A DNA stretch of 64,000 nucleotides, taken from assembly GCF_018070025.1 (NCBI RefSeq), contig NZ_JAGPYQ010000002.1:682001-746000 (forward strand), read 5' to 3'. Positions 8,929-17,494 of the stretch are shown piece by piece. Each line of letters opens with the position of its first letter. The first letter of the stretch is position 1. This DNA is from Streptomyces liliiviolaceus. Its GTDB lineage: Bacteria > Actinomycetota > Actinomycetes > Streptomycetales > Streptomycetaceae. The notes under the pieces are model-generated. The model saw only the letters and a program-made list of their open reading frames with translations, made no database searches and was not told the origin of the DNA. The translations under genes were made by a program, and so were the position numbers.

Positions 8929-10410
8929 ATGACTCAGGACATGTGTGATGTGACGCGTGCGAAAAACGGCCGGCCGGTCCACCACTGGCGCAGGGACCTC
9001 GTCGAACTGGCCGCTCTGTTCACGGCGGTGGCGGTCGCCGACGCCGTGGCGAACCTGATCGGGCACGGTCCCGACGGGCCCGCCCTCCTCGCTATCTCGG
9101 CGGTCGCCCTGATCGCCACGGCGGGCTTCCACACCTGGTGGTCACGCCGCCACGGTCACGCGCCGCCGACAGACGATACCGGCGCCCGGCCGACCGCGTC
9201 CGTGCGGTCGGCCGGGACGGCCGGGGGCGGCCCGGGCGCACCGGAAGCCGATGCCGATGCCGACGACGGCAACGGCTCAGGAACGGGGTCGGGCTCAGGC
9301 TCGGGCGAGACCGTGCTGTGGCGGATGCGGACCACCGTGCGGGACGAGCCGGGTTCGCTGGCCGCGCTGTGCATGGCTCTGGCGGAGCTGCGGGTCGACA
9401 TCCTGAGCCTGCAGACGCATCCGCTGGCCGAGGGCACGGTGGACGAGTTCCTGCTGCGCGCCCCCGCGCCGGTAGCGGCGTCCGAGGTCACGCGGGCGGT
9501 GTCGCTGTCGGGTGGCTTCGGCACCTGGATCGAGCGGGCCGACGCGCACGACCTCGTGGACGCGCCCACCCGGGTACTGGGCCTGGCCACCCGCACGGCG
9601 CTCGACGCGGCTGAACTACCCTTGGCACTCAGGCAGTTGCTGGGGCGGTGCACGATCCGTTCGCTGCCCGCCACATCGGTGCGCGGGGATCGTCCGGAGG
9701 CGGGGGCGCCCGTCGAAGGGGCGCTGGAGGACACGGTGATGCGGTTGCGCGCACCGGAAGGTGGAGTGATCACTGTGGAGCGGCCGTATCTGCCGTTCAC
9801 GCCGACGGAGTTCGCCCGGGCGAGGGCGCTGGTCGAACTGGACGCCCGGCTGGGCCCGCGGGTCCCGCGCAGCCGGGACGTACTGACGCTGCCGCAGGGC
9901 AAGGACATCATCGTGCGCCGTGCCGACGCCGGTGACGTCGAGGCGGCGAAGGCCATGCACGAGCGGTGCTCGCAGCGGACGTTGAGCATGCGGTACCACG
10001 GGCCCGTCGGCGACGCGGACAAGTACCTCAAGCACCTTCTGAGCCCGCACTTCGGGCGCACGCTCGCCGTGCAGACCGCGTCGGGGCGCGTCGTCGGGCT
10101 CGGGCATCTCCTGTGGGACGGCGACGAGACCGAGATCGCCCTGCTGGTGGAGGACGACTGGCAGCGGCGCGGGATCGGCGGTGAACTGCTCCGCCGGCTG
10201 GTGGCGATGGCCGTCGAGGCCGGCTGCGACAGCGTGTACGCGGTCACGCAGGCGGCCAACACCGGCATGGTCGCCGCGATGCGCGGTCTCGACCTCCCCC
10301 TCGACTACCAGATCGAGGAGGGCACCCTCGTCATCACGGCCCGCCTGGAGACGGCGTCGCCGCACGCGGAGACCGCCGGGCACGAGCGCGAGCACTCCGT
10401 GCGTGACTGA
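8929..10410 (+). CDS. Membrane-anchored ACT-GNAT fusion protein
   Basis: The 493-aa protein has two predicted membrane helices at about residues 24-65 (LVELAALFTAVAVADAVANL and ALLAISAVALIATAGFHTW) and a Gly/Ser/Asp-rich linker. An ACT-like domain starts near residue 129 (VRDEPGSLAALCMALAELRV, the fold that binds amino acids). A middle part of about 145 residues is unassigned. A GNAT acetyltransferase domain begins near residue 327, with the acetyl-CoA loop QRRGIGG at 412-418. Family knowledge suggests an amino-acid-sensing protein acetyltransferase, but no substrate is shown. There is no clear ribosome site at 8929. An ATG at 8941 is an alternative start. Confidence 0.85.
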   Translation: MTQDMCDVTRAKNGRPVHHWRRDLVELAALFTAVAVADAVANLIGHGPDGPALLAISAVALIATAGFHTWWSRRHGHAPPTDDTGARPTASVRSAGTAGGGPGAPEADADADDGNGSGTGSGSGSGETVLWRMRTTVRDEPGSLAALCMALAELRVDILSLQTHPLAEGTVDEFLLRAPAPVAASEVTRAVSLSGGFGTWIERADAHDLVDAPTRVLGLATRTALDAAELPLALRQLLGRCTIRSLPATSVRGDRPEAGAPVEGALEDTVMRLRAPEGGVITVERPYLPFTPTEFARARALVELDARLGPRVPRSRDVLTLPQGKDIIVRRADAGDVEAAKAMHERCSQRTLSMRYHGPVGDADKYLKHLLSPHFGRTLAVQTASGRVVGLGHLLWDGDETEIALLVEDDWQRRGIGGELLRRLVAMAVEAGCDSVYAVTQAANTGMVAAMRGLDLPLDYQIEEGTLVITARLETASPHAETAGHEREHSVRD

Positions 10411-10434
10411 CGGGACAGGACAGCCCACGCGCGC

Positions 10435-10481
10435 GTGACGGCGGCGGGCCCGGCACAGATGCCGGGCCCCGCCGCCGTCAC
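10435..10481. terminator. Strong bidirectional hairpin between convergent genes
   Basis: A 20-bp stem (10435-10454 with 10461-10481, one bulged C, loop ACAGAT) sits between the GNAT gene and the convergent PLP-lyase gene. It begins GTGACGGCGGCGGGCCCGGC and can end transcripts from both sides. Confidence 0.8.
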
Positions 10482-10508
10482 AGGTTCACGTCAGACGTTC
10501 GGCGTCCG

Positions 10509-11765
10509 TCAGACGCTCGTGCTCACGCCGGCGTTCTCAGCAGGCAACGAACCACGCCCCACCGCCGCCCCCAACGCCCCGTCCAGGTCCCGCCAGAGGT
10601 CCTCCACGTCCTCCAGGCCCACCGACAGCCGCAGCAGCCGGTCGCTGACGCCGCTCCCCCGCCGGTCCTCCGCGTCCACGACGCGATGGCTGATCGAGGC
10701 GGGGTGCTGGATCAGCGTGTCGACGCTGCCGAGGCTGACCGCCGGGGTGACCAGCCGGACCGCGGAGATCACCTCGTGCGGGTCGCCATGGACCTCGAAC
10801 GCGATCATGGCGCCGCCGATCCGCGGATAGTGGACGCGGGCGACCCGTGGGTCGGCGGACAGCCGCCGGGCCAGTTCCGCGGCGTTCGCGGAGGCGGCGC
10901 GCACCCGCACCGGCAGCGTCGACAGTCCGCGCAGCAGCAGATAGCCGGCGAGCGGATGCAGCACGCCTCCCGTGGCGAAGCGGATCTGCCGCAGCCGTCC
11001 GGCGAACTCCTCGTCGCAGGCCACCACTCCGGCCATCACGTCACCGTGCCCGCCCAGGTACTTGGTGGCGCTGTGGAGCACGAGCCGCGCCCCCTGTTCG
11101 ACGGGCCGCTGCAGCACGGGGGTGGCGAAGGTGTTGTCGGCGAGCAGCGGAACGCTCCCGCAGGCGTGGGCGATCGCCCGCAGATCGAGTTCGGCGAGCG
11201 TCGGATTGGCCGGTGACTCGACCAGGACCAGACCGGTGTCAGGGCGCAGGGCGTCCTGGATGCCGGCGGGGTCGACCCACGTCACCTCGGAGCCGAGGAG
11301 GCCGGCCGTCAGCAGGTGATCGCTGCAGCCGTAGAGGGGCCGCACGGCCACGACATGGCGCAGTCCCATGGAGTTGCGGACGAGGAGTACCGCGCTCAGC
11401 GCGGCCATGCCGCTCGCGAAGGCGACGGCGCTCTGCGTGCCCTCCAGCCGGGCGAGCGCCGTCTCGAAGCGGGCGACGGTCGGGTTGCCGAGCCGGCCGT
11501 AGACCGGCGGGCCGTCCGGCTGGGCCCCGTCGGTGGCGAAGGCGTCGATGCGGGCCGCCTCGCCCCGGCTGTCGTACGACGGATAGGTCGTGGACAGATC
11601 GATCGGCACGGCGTGCAGGCCCTGCCGGGCGAGATCGTCCCGCCCCGCGTGCACGGCTTCGGTGTCCAGGGCCCGTACACCGGGCCACGCCCCCTTGGCC
11701 GCCTCGTCCGCTGAGTCCGCCGTGTCGTCGTACACGTCGCGTATGTCGGTGCTGCCGAGATCCAT
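10509..11765 (-). CDS. Cys/Met-metabolism PLP lyase (cystathionine or methionine gamma-lyase type)
   Basis: The 418-aa product starts at the ATG at 11765 (MDLGSTDIRDVYDD). Longer readings would run through the divergent regulator. It carries the family signature with the PLP lysine in SATKYLGGHGDVMAG (about K235), the PVYGRLGNPTVARFE segment and FASGMAALSAVLLV. Enzymes of this fold break or form C-S bonds in cystathionine, homocysteine or methionine. The exact reaction cannot be read from sequence. It is divergent from an Lrp/AsnC regulator with 60 bp between them. This is a common pairing in which the regulator controls the lyase gene in response to an amino acid. Confidence 0.92.
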   Translation of the reverse strand: MDLGSTDIRDVYDDTADSADEAAKGAWPGVRALDTEAVHAGRDDLARQGLHAVPIDLSTTYPSYDSRGEAARIDAFATDGAQPDGPPVYGRLGNPTVARFETALARLEGTQSAVAFASGMAALSAVLLVRNSMGLRHVVAVRPLYGCSDHLLTAGLLGSEVTWVDPAGIQDALRPDTGLVLVESPANPTLAELDLRAIAHACGSVPLLADNTFATPVLQRPVEQGARLVLHSATKYLGGHGDVMAGVVACDEEFAGRLRQIRFATGGVLHPLAGYLLLRGLSTLPVRVRAASANAAELARRLSADPRVARVHYPRIGGAMIAFEVHGDPHEVISAVRLVTPAVSLGSVDTLIQHPASISHRVVDAEDRRGSGVSDRLLRLSVGLEDVEDLWRDLDGALGAAVGRGSLPAENAGVSTSV

Positions 11766-11825
11766 GCACGGCAGCCTGAACAACAGCCGGGGCGATGGCG
11801 CCGAACACCGTGTTACGTTCGCCAT

Positions 11826-12392
11826 ATGGCCGAATCCGTCGTACTGGACCCGGTGGACCTGCATCTTCTGCGGCTTCTGCAGAACGACGCCCGGACCACG
11901 TACCGGGATCTCGCCGCGCAGATCGGGGTGGCGCCCTCGACCTGTCTGGACCGGGTGACGCGGCTGCGGCGCTCGGGAGTGATCCTCGGCCATCAGCTGC
12001 GGCTCGATCCGGCGAAGCTGGGACGGGGTCTGGAGGCACTGCTGTCCGTGCAGGTCAGGCCGCATCGGCGGGAGTTGGTCGGGCCGTTCGTGGAGCGGAT
12101 CAGATCGCTGCCGGAGTCGCGTACGGTCTTCCATCTCACCGGGCCCGACGACTATCTGGTGCACGTCGCGGTCGCCGACATGGCGGATCTGCAGCGGCTG
12201 GTGCTCGACGGTTTCACCGCGCACCGGGAGGTGGCGCGCGTCGAGACGCGGCTGATCTTCCAGCAGTGGGACTGCGGCCCGCTGCTGCCGCCCGACCCGC
12301 AGGGCGCCACCGCTTCGGGTGTCACAGCGTCGGGTGCCACGGCTCCGATTGCCGCGACTCCGGGCGCCACGCCCTCGGCGAAATCGGGCTGA
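11826..12392 (+). CDS. Lrp/AsnC-family transcriptional regulator
   Basis: The 188-aa protein has an N-terminal helix-turn-helix (LDPVDLHLLRLLQNDARTTY, then STCLDRVTRLRRSGVI) and a C-terminal RAM-type effector domain (VFHLTGPDDYLVHVAVADM). The extra C-terminal tail of about 30 residues is a Thr/Ala/Ser-rich run with a repeated GAT/GVT pattern. There is no Shine-Dalgarno sequence. TTACGTT, which could serve as a -10, ends about 10 bp before the ATG, so the mRNA may be leaderless. It is divergent from the Cys/Met lyase and probably binds the shared 60-bp region. Confidence 0.92.
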   Translation: MAESVVLDPVDLHLLRLLQNDARTTYRDLAAQIGVAPSTCLDRVTRLRRSGVILGHQLRLDPAKLGRGLEALLSVQVRPHRRELVGPFVERIRSLPESRTVFHLTGPDDYLVHVAVADMADLQRLVLDGFTAHREVARVETRLIFQQWDCGPLLPPDPQGATASGVTASGATAPIAATPGATPSAKSG

Positions 12393-12454
12393 CCCGGCAA
12401 AAGGCCTGGAAAACCGGGCTGACGCGGCGGCCGTCCGCGTATGAGGATGGCTGT

Positions 12455-14146
12455 ATGTCACAGACGAAGAACCCGCTGCCCCGTGAGGTCGCCGACACCT
12501 ACGTCGACGAGCTCGTCGCCCTCGACCCGGTCACCGGTACGTACCTCGGCGTGAAGGAGAGTTCCAGCAGGCTGCCCGACACCTCGCCCGGCGGACAGGA
12601 GGCGCTCGCGCAACTGGCGAGGACGACGCTGGCCCGGCTCGACGAGGCGGAGCGGCAGCCGGGCGCGGACAGTGACATCGAGCGCCGGTGCGCGCGCCTG
12701 CTGCGCGAGCGCCTCACCGCCGAACTCGGCGTGCACGACGCCGAGGAGGGCCTGCGCGCCGTCGGCAACATGCACACGGCCGTGCACGCGGTGCGCGAGG
12801 TGTTCACCGTGACGCCGACGGACACCGACGAGGACTGGGCCGCGATCGCCGAGCGGCTGCGCGCGGTGCCGACGGCCCTCGACGGCTATCGCGAGTGCCT
12901 CTCCCTCGGCCTGGAGCGCAAGCTGTACGCCGGCCCGCGCCCGACCGCGACCTTCGTCGGGCAGCTCACCGAGTGGTCGGACACGGACGGTTCGGGCCGC
13001 GGCTGGTTCGAGGACTTTGCGTCGAACGGACCGCAGACCCGGCGCACCGAACTCGACGAGGCCGCCCGGAAGGCGACCGCCTCCGTGGTCGCGCTGCGCG
13101 ACTGGATGCGTGACGTGTACGCGCCCGCGATCGAGGGCGCGCCGAACACGGTGGGCCGCGAGCGGTACGCACGCTGGTCGCGCTACTTCAACGGTACGGA
13201 TCTCGATCTGGACGAGGCGTACGCGTACGGCTGGGCCGAGTACCACCGGCTGTTCGCCGAGATGAAGAAGGAGGCCGAGAAGGTACTGCCCGGCGCCGCG
13301 ACGCCCTGGGTGGCGCTCGCCCATCTCGACGAGCACGGCAGGCACATCGAGGGCGTCGACGAGGTCCGCGAGTGGCTGCAGAACCTGATGGACCAGGCGA
13401 TCGAGCAACTGGACGGCACCCACTTCGAACTCGCCGAGCGGGTACGGAAGGTGGAGTCCCACATCGCCCCGCCCGGCGGCGCCGCCGCCCCGTACTACTC
13501 GGCACCGTCGGAGGACTTCTCCCGCCCCGGCCGTACGTGGCTGCCGACGATGGGACAGACCCGCTTCCCGGTGTACGACCTGGTGTCGACCTGGTACCAC
13601 GAGGGCGTCCCCGGCCATCACCTCCAGCTCGCCCAGTGGGTCCACGTCGCCGAGAACCTCTCCCGCTACCAGGCGACCGTCGGTGGAGTCAGCGCCAACG
13701 CCGAGGGCTGGGCCCTGTACGCGGAACGGCTCATGGACGAACTCGGCTACCTCAAGGACGCCGAGGAGCGGCTCGGTTATCTGGACGCGCAGATGATGCG
13801 CGCGGCCCGTGTCATCGTCGACATCGGCATGCACCTGGAGCTGGAGATTCCGGCGGAGTCGCCCTTCCACCCGGGCGAGCGCTGGACCCCGGAGCTGGCC
13901 CAGGAGTTCTTCGGCGCGCACAGCAGCCGCCCCGCGGACTTCGTGGAGAGCGAGCTGACCCGGTACCTCTCCATCCCCGGCCAGGCCATCGGCTACAAGC
14001 TCGGCGAGCGCGCCTGGCTGCTGGGCCGGGAGAACGCGCGCAAGCGGCACGGGGACGCCTTCGACGCGAAGGCCTGGCACATGGCCGCGCTGTCCCAGGG
14101 GTCGCTGGGCCTGGACGACCTGGTGGACGAACTGTCCCGGCTCTGA
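12455..14146 (+). CDS. DUF885-family putative metallopeptidase
   Basis: The 563-aa protein (start MSQTKNPLPREV at 12455) belongs to the DUF885 family of M3-like, mostly helical zinc peptidases. It carries the family motif HEGVPGHH at about residues 382-389 in WYHEGVPGHHLQLAQ. A downstream glutamate in NAEGWALYAERL probably completes the zinc site. There is no signal peptide, so a cytoplasmic peptidase is expected. It follows the Lrp gene by 62 bp and may be cotranscribed. Its substrate is unknown. Confidence 0.9.
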   Translation: MSQTKNPLPREVADTYVDELVALDPVTGTYLGVKESSSRLPDTSPGGQEALAQLARTTLARLDEAERQPGADSDIERRCARLLRERLTAELGVHDAEEGLRAVGNMHTAVHAVREVFTVTPTDTDEDWAAIAERLRAVPTALDGYRECLSLGLERKLYAGPRPTATFVGQLTEWSDTDGSGRGWFEDFASNGPQTRRTELDEAARKATASVVALRDWMRDVYAPAIEGAPNTVGRERYARWSRYFNGTDLDLDEAYAYGWAEYHRLFAEMKKEAEKVLPGAATPWVALAHLDEHGRHIEGVDEVREWLQNLMDQAIEQLDGTHFELAERVRKVESHIAPPGGAAAPYYSAPSEDFSRPGRTWLPTMGQTRFPVYDLVSTWYHEGVPGHHLQLAQWVHVAENLSRYQATVGGVSANAEGWALYAERLMDELGYLKDAEERLGYLDAQMMRAARVIVDIGMHLELEIPAESPFHPGERWTPELAQEFFGAHSSRPADFVESELTRYLSIPGQAIGYKLGERAWLLGRENARKRHGDAFDAKAWHMAALSQGSLGLDDLVDELSRL

Positions 14147-14180
14147 CGGGACAGCTCACGCGGCGCCCGGCGCACGGCAC

Positions 14181-14215
14181 GCGGCGCACAGCGGCGATTC
14201 GGCCGCTGTGCGCCG
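14181..14215. terminator. Hairpin between convergent genes
   Basis: GGCGCACAGCGGC pairs perfectly with GCCGCTGTGCGCC around a short loop. Weaker pairing extends further into the flanks. It lies between the DUF885 gene and the convergent peptidase gene and fits a bidirectional terminator. Confidence 0.65.
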
Positions 14216-14228
14216 TGCGCCGTGCACG

Positions 14229-15392
14229 TCAGGACCGGCGGCCGATGACCACGGCCCCGCGGAAGCCCTCCGCCACCGGTTCCACCGGCTCCGCCGAGGC
14301 GGTCGAGGCGGTCGACAAGCTCGACATCGTGTCGAGCGACCGGTCGGACACCGGCAGCAGGTGGGCGTCCACCCAGGTGTCCCCCGTCGCCGCGTCGGCC
14401 CACGGGTCGTCGATCACGACGGCGCCGGGTACGACGCCGTGGCAGAGCACCCAGTGCGGTACGTCGAATCCCTGCATCGCGGCGAGCGAGACGAGGAGCA
14501 GCACATGCTCCCGTCGCCCGATCGCGTCCTGGATCGCGGTCAGGGAGAGGCGGTCCGGGGCGATCGGCACACCGGTCCGCCCGGCCTCCGTGCGGGAGGT
14601 GCGTTGGAGCAGGGCACGCCACTCCCGCTCGTTCTCCGGGTAGTGGTCGAGCAGCACGGGCCGGTCCGTGTCGAGGTGGACCGTGACGGGGGACGACGGC
14701 CACGCCCGGCGTACGGCGACGCCGAGCCCGACGGGTTCGCACGCGGGGAAGTTGGTCGCGCCGCGCCACAGCGTCAGCTCCGCCTCGCGGTCGAGTTCCT
14801 CCCGCGCCAGCGTCCCCGCGTGCGCCAGCGCGACCAGGGCGGTGACGGCACCGCACGTGAAGTGCGTGGACTGCCCGTAGTACGGAGGGTCGGAGTACCC
14901 GTCGTGGTGCGCGGGGCCGGTCACCGGGTCGTCGTCGTGCAGCCAGCGGACGTAACCGGCGGTTGGGCCCGCCGCGCCCTCCGACTGTGCGAGCGGAGGC
15001 CGCAGTGGCGTGAAGCCGGCGGCAGCGGCGGCCTCCGGGGTCGCCGTCCACCCCTCCCACTTGACCTGCGCGAGCCCGCGCTCGCGTGCGTGGTCGAGGA
15101 CGGCCCGGACGGCTGCCGGTACGTCGCCGACGGCGTCGACGATCTTCCAGTAGGCCGTTCCCGGGCGGGCCGTCACTAGGGCGGCGGCGGTCCGGCCCTT
15201 CCCGTCGGCACCCGGCACCGCCACGAGGTGGGGGGCGTGGGCGGAACGGTCGACCGTGTGCCAGCGCTCCGGCACGTCCAGGTCTCCGAGCGGCGGGTTC
15301 GCCGTGTCGCGCTCGAACGGGACGACGACACTCTTCACGGACATCTCCTGCTGTTGCGTCACGACGGTGGTCCCCAGTCGGCCCGGCGTCAT
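14229..15392 (-). CDS. C39-like cysteine peptidase with acetyltransferase-like N-terminal half
   Basis: The 387-aa product has two parts. Residues about 17-150 resemble a GNAT fold (VVVPFERDTANP, then a WKIVDAV...RERGLAQVKWEGW core). Residues about 165-387 look like a papain/C39 peptidase, with the likely nucleophile C180 in QSTHFTCGAVTA, H313 in VPHWVLCHG and an acid at D328-D329. The ATG at 15392 overlaps the permease stop (ATGA), and GGAAG lies 8 bp upstream, which supports this start over the internal MSVKSV at 15344. It is the last gene of a siderophore-uptake operon. A role in processing the imported peptide siderophore is an inference. Confidence 0.8.
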   Translation of the reverse strand: MTPGRLGTTVVTQQQEMSVKSVVVPFERDTANPPLGDLDVPERWHTVDRSAHAPHLVAVPGADGKGRTAAALVTARPGTAYWKIVDAVGDVPAAVRAVLDHARERGLAQVKWEGWTATPEAAAAAGFTPLRPPLAQSEGAAGPTAGYVRWLHDDDPVTGPAHHDGYSDPPYYGQSTHFTCGAVTALVALAHAGTLAREELDREAELTLWRGATNFPACEPVGLGVAVRRAWPSSPVTVHLDTDRPVLLDHYPENEREWRALLQRTSRTEAGRTGVPIAPDRLSLTAIQDAIGRREHVLLLVSLAAMQGFDVPHWVLCHGVVPGAVVIDDPWADAATGDTWVDAHLLPVSDRSLDTMSSLSTASTASAEPVEPVAEGFRGAVVIGRRS

Positions 15393-17494
15393 GCGCGGGA
15401 CTTCCGGAGCACCCAGATGAAGTACGGGCCGCCGACCAGGGCGATCATGAGGCCCGCCGGTACCTGGGCGGGTGCGACGACCGTGCGGCCGAGGGCGTCG
15501 GCCACGCAGACCAGCAGTCCGCCGAGGAGCATCGCGACCGGGATCGCGCGGCCGTGCCGGGCGCCCACCAGCGACCGGGCGAGGTGCGGGGCGACGAGCC
15601 CCACGAAACCGACGACTCCGACGGCGATCACGCTGAGCGCCGCGAGCACCGCGGCGATCGCCAGGGCCGCGAACCGTGTACGGACCGGCCTGACGCCGAC
15701 GATGCGCGGCGTGTCCTCGTCGACGGCGAGCAGGTCGAGCCGGTCACGCATGGCGAGCAGCGCGGGGAGGGCGATCGCCAGGGCCACCGCGACCGGTACG
15801 ACGTCGGGGAACGTGCGCCCGTACGTCGTACCGGAGAGCCAGGTGAAGATCCGGGGCGTGTTGTACGGGTCGGCGCGCAGCAGCAGGAACGTGGTGACGG
15901 CGCTGAGGCCGTACCCGCAGCCGATGCCGATCAGGACGAACCGGTCGGGCAGGAAGCCGCCCCGCCAGGACAGCAGGGCGATCACCGCGAACGTGGCGAG
16001 CCCCGCCGTGACCGCGACCACGATGAGCACCGGCCGTCCGCCGGACAGGCCCGAGGTGGCGACGGCCGCCGCCCCGAGCCCGGCGCCGGCCGTGATGCCG
16101 AGCACGCCCGGTTCCGCCAGCGGGTTGCGTACCGCGCTCTGCACGACGCAGCCGGCCAGTCCGAGGGCCGCGCCGGCGAGGATCGCGGCGAGTACGCGCG
16201 GGATCCGGTCGTCGAGTGCCTGTCCGATCAGGTCGGGGGCGGCGCCCTGGGCCCACAGCACGAGGTCCCCCGTACGCAGCCAGAGGCTTCCCGCCAGGAC
16301 CGCCACGAGGGCCGTCGCCGCCAGGAGCGTCACCGCGCCGAGCACCACGAGGAGGTATGCGCGGCGCGAGCGTGCGGCGACCCGGGCGTGCGGCGGCTGC
16401 CGGAGCGCGCCCGTGTCGCGCAGGCGCAGCGCGAGGACCACGATCACGACCGCGCCGAGCAGTGCGGTGGGCACGCCGGTGGGAATGGAGGCGGCCCCGT
16501 CCGCGCCCTGTACGGCGCGCAGGGTCGCGTCCGCGAGCAGGATGAGCAGCGCGCCGAGCAGCCCGGCCGCGGGCACCAGGAGCAGGTGCGGGCGCAGCGC
16601 CCGGACCCGTCCGGCGATCAGGCGGGCCAGGACGGGGGCGCCGAGGCCGACGAAGGCGATCGGGCCCGCGAGGGTGACCGCCGTGCCGGTCAGGAGCACC
16701 GCGCAGACCACGGCGGTGACGCGGGTGGTGCGGATCGGCACGCCGAGGGTGGCCGCGGCGTCGTCGCCGAGGTTCATCACGTCGAGCCGCCGGGACAGCG
16801 CCAGGGCGACGCACACTACGAGGGCCACCAGGGGCAGGGCGCGTACCGACGCGTCGATGTTCAGTTGGGCGAGCGAACCGCTCCCCCAGGCGAAGAGGCC
16901 GGTGGTGTTCTGCTTGAACAGGATGAGCAGCATCCCGCTCGCCGCGTCCAGGGCCATCGCCGTCGCCGAGCCGGCGAGGACGAGACGGGTACCGGTGGTG
17001 CCCGCGGCCCGGCCCGCGAGGAGCAGGACGAGCGCCGCCGCGACCAGACCGCCGGCGAAGGCGACGGCGCCCGACGCCCAGAGCGGGACGGAGAGCCCGA
17101 AGGCCGCGACGAGCGTGAGCGTGAAGTAGGAGCCGGCCGTGACCGCGAGGGTGTCGGGTGAGGCGAGCGTGTTGTGCGTGACGGACTGCAGCAGCGCGCC
17201 GGCGCAGCCGAGGGCGAAGCCCACGGCCACGCCCGCGAACAGCCGCGGCAGGCGCGAGCCGATGAGGATCTCGCTGACCGCGGCCCCGCCGTTGTCCGCC
17301 CGTTCCCCGGTGAAGTACCGCACGAGGTCGCCGACGCCGACGCCCGACGTTCCCTGCGTGAGATGCCACATGCCCACCAGGACGGTCACGACGAGCAGGA
17401 GTGCCAGGACGGCCACCCCGGAGGGGCCGCCGCCACGCTCGACGCGCGGCAGCACGGCTTCCTTCCGGGGTGCCGATGTCTGCGTCGTGCTCAC
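15389..17494 (-). CDS. Fused double FecCD/FhuB-type siderophore permease
   Basis: This 701-aa membrane protein contains two FecCD permease halves joined in one chain (about residues 20-345 and 350-701), as in E. coli FhuB. Each half has the family signatures: RLPRLFAGVAVGFALGCAGA and IPRVLAAILAGAALGLAGC near the start, and GPIAFVGLGAPVLARL and GVVGFVGLVAPHLARSL near the end. It should form the whole membrane channel with an ATPase dimer. The start is a GTG that overlaps the upstream TGA by 4 bases (GTGA). The downstream peptidase gene also overlaps it, so the three genes form a tight operon. Confidence 0.93.
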   Translation of the reverse strand: MSTTQTSAPRKEAVLPRVERGGGPSGVAVLALLLVVTVLVGMWHLTQGTSGVGVGDLVRYFTGERADNGGAAVSEILIGSRLPRLFAGVAVGFALGCAGALLQSVTHNTLASPDTLAVTAGSYFTLTLVAAFGLSVPLWASGAVAFAGGLVAAALVLLLAGRAAGTTGTRLVLAGSATAMALDAASGMLLILFKQNTTGLFAWGSGSLAQLNIDASVRALPLVALVVCVALALSRRLDVMNLGDDAAATLGVPIRTTRVTAVVCAVLLTGTAVTLAGPIAFVGLGAPVLARLIAGRVRALRPHLLLVPAAGLLGALLILLADATLRAVQGADGAASIPTGVPTALLGAVVIVVLALRLRDTGALRQPPHARVAARSRRAYLLVVLGAVTLLAATALVAVLAGSLWLRTGDLVLWAQGAAPDLIGQALDDRIPRVLAAILAGAALGLAGCVVQSAVRNPLAEPGVLGITAGAGLGAAAVATSGLSGGRPVLIVVAVTAGLATFAVIALLSWRGGFLPDRFVLIGIGCGYGLSAVTTFLLLRADPYNTPRIFTWLSGTTYGRTFPDVVPVAVALAIALPALLAMRDRLDLLAVDEDTPRIVGVRPVRTRFAALAIAAVLAALSVIAVGVVGFVGLVAPHLARSLVGARHGRAIPVAMLLGGLLVCVADALGRTVVAPAQVPAGLMIALVGGPYFIWVLRKSRA

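Noticed and set aside
15086..17161. Long plus-strand frames over the permease gene
   Set aside because: The products are polar Arg/Asp/Gly strings. The minus-strand reading gives a clear two-half FecCD permease with GC-rich third positions.
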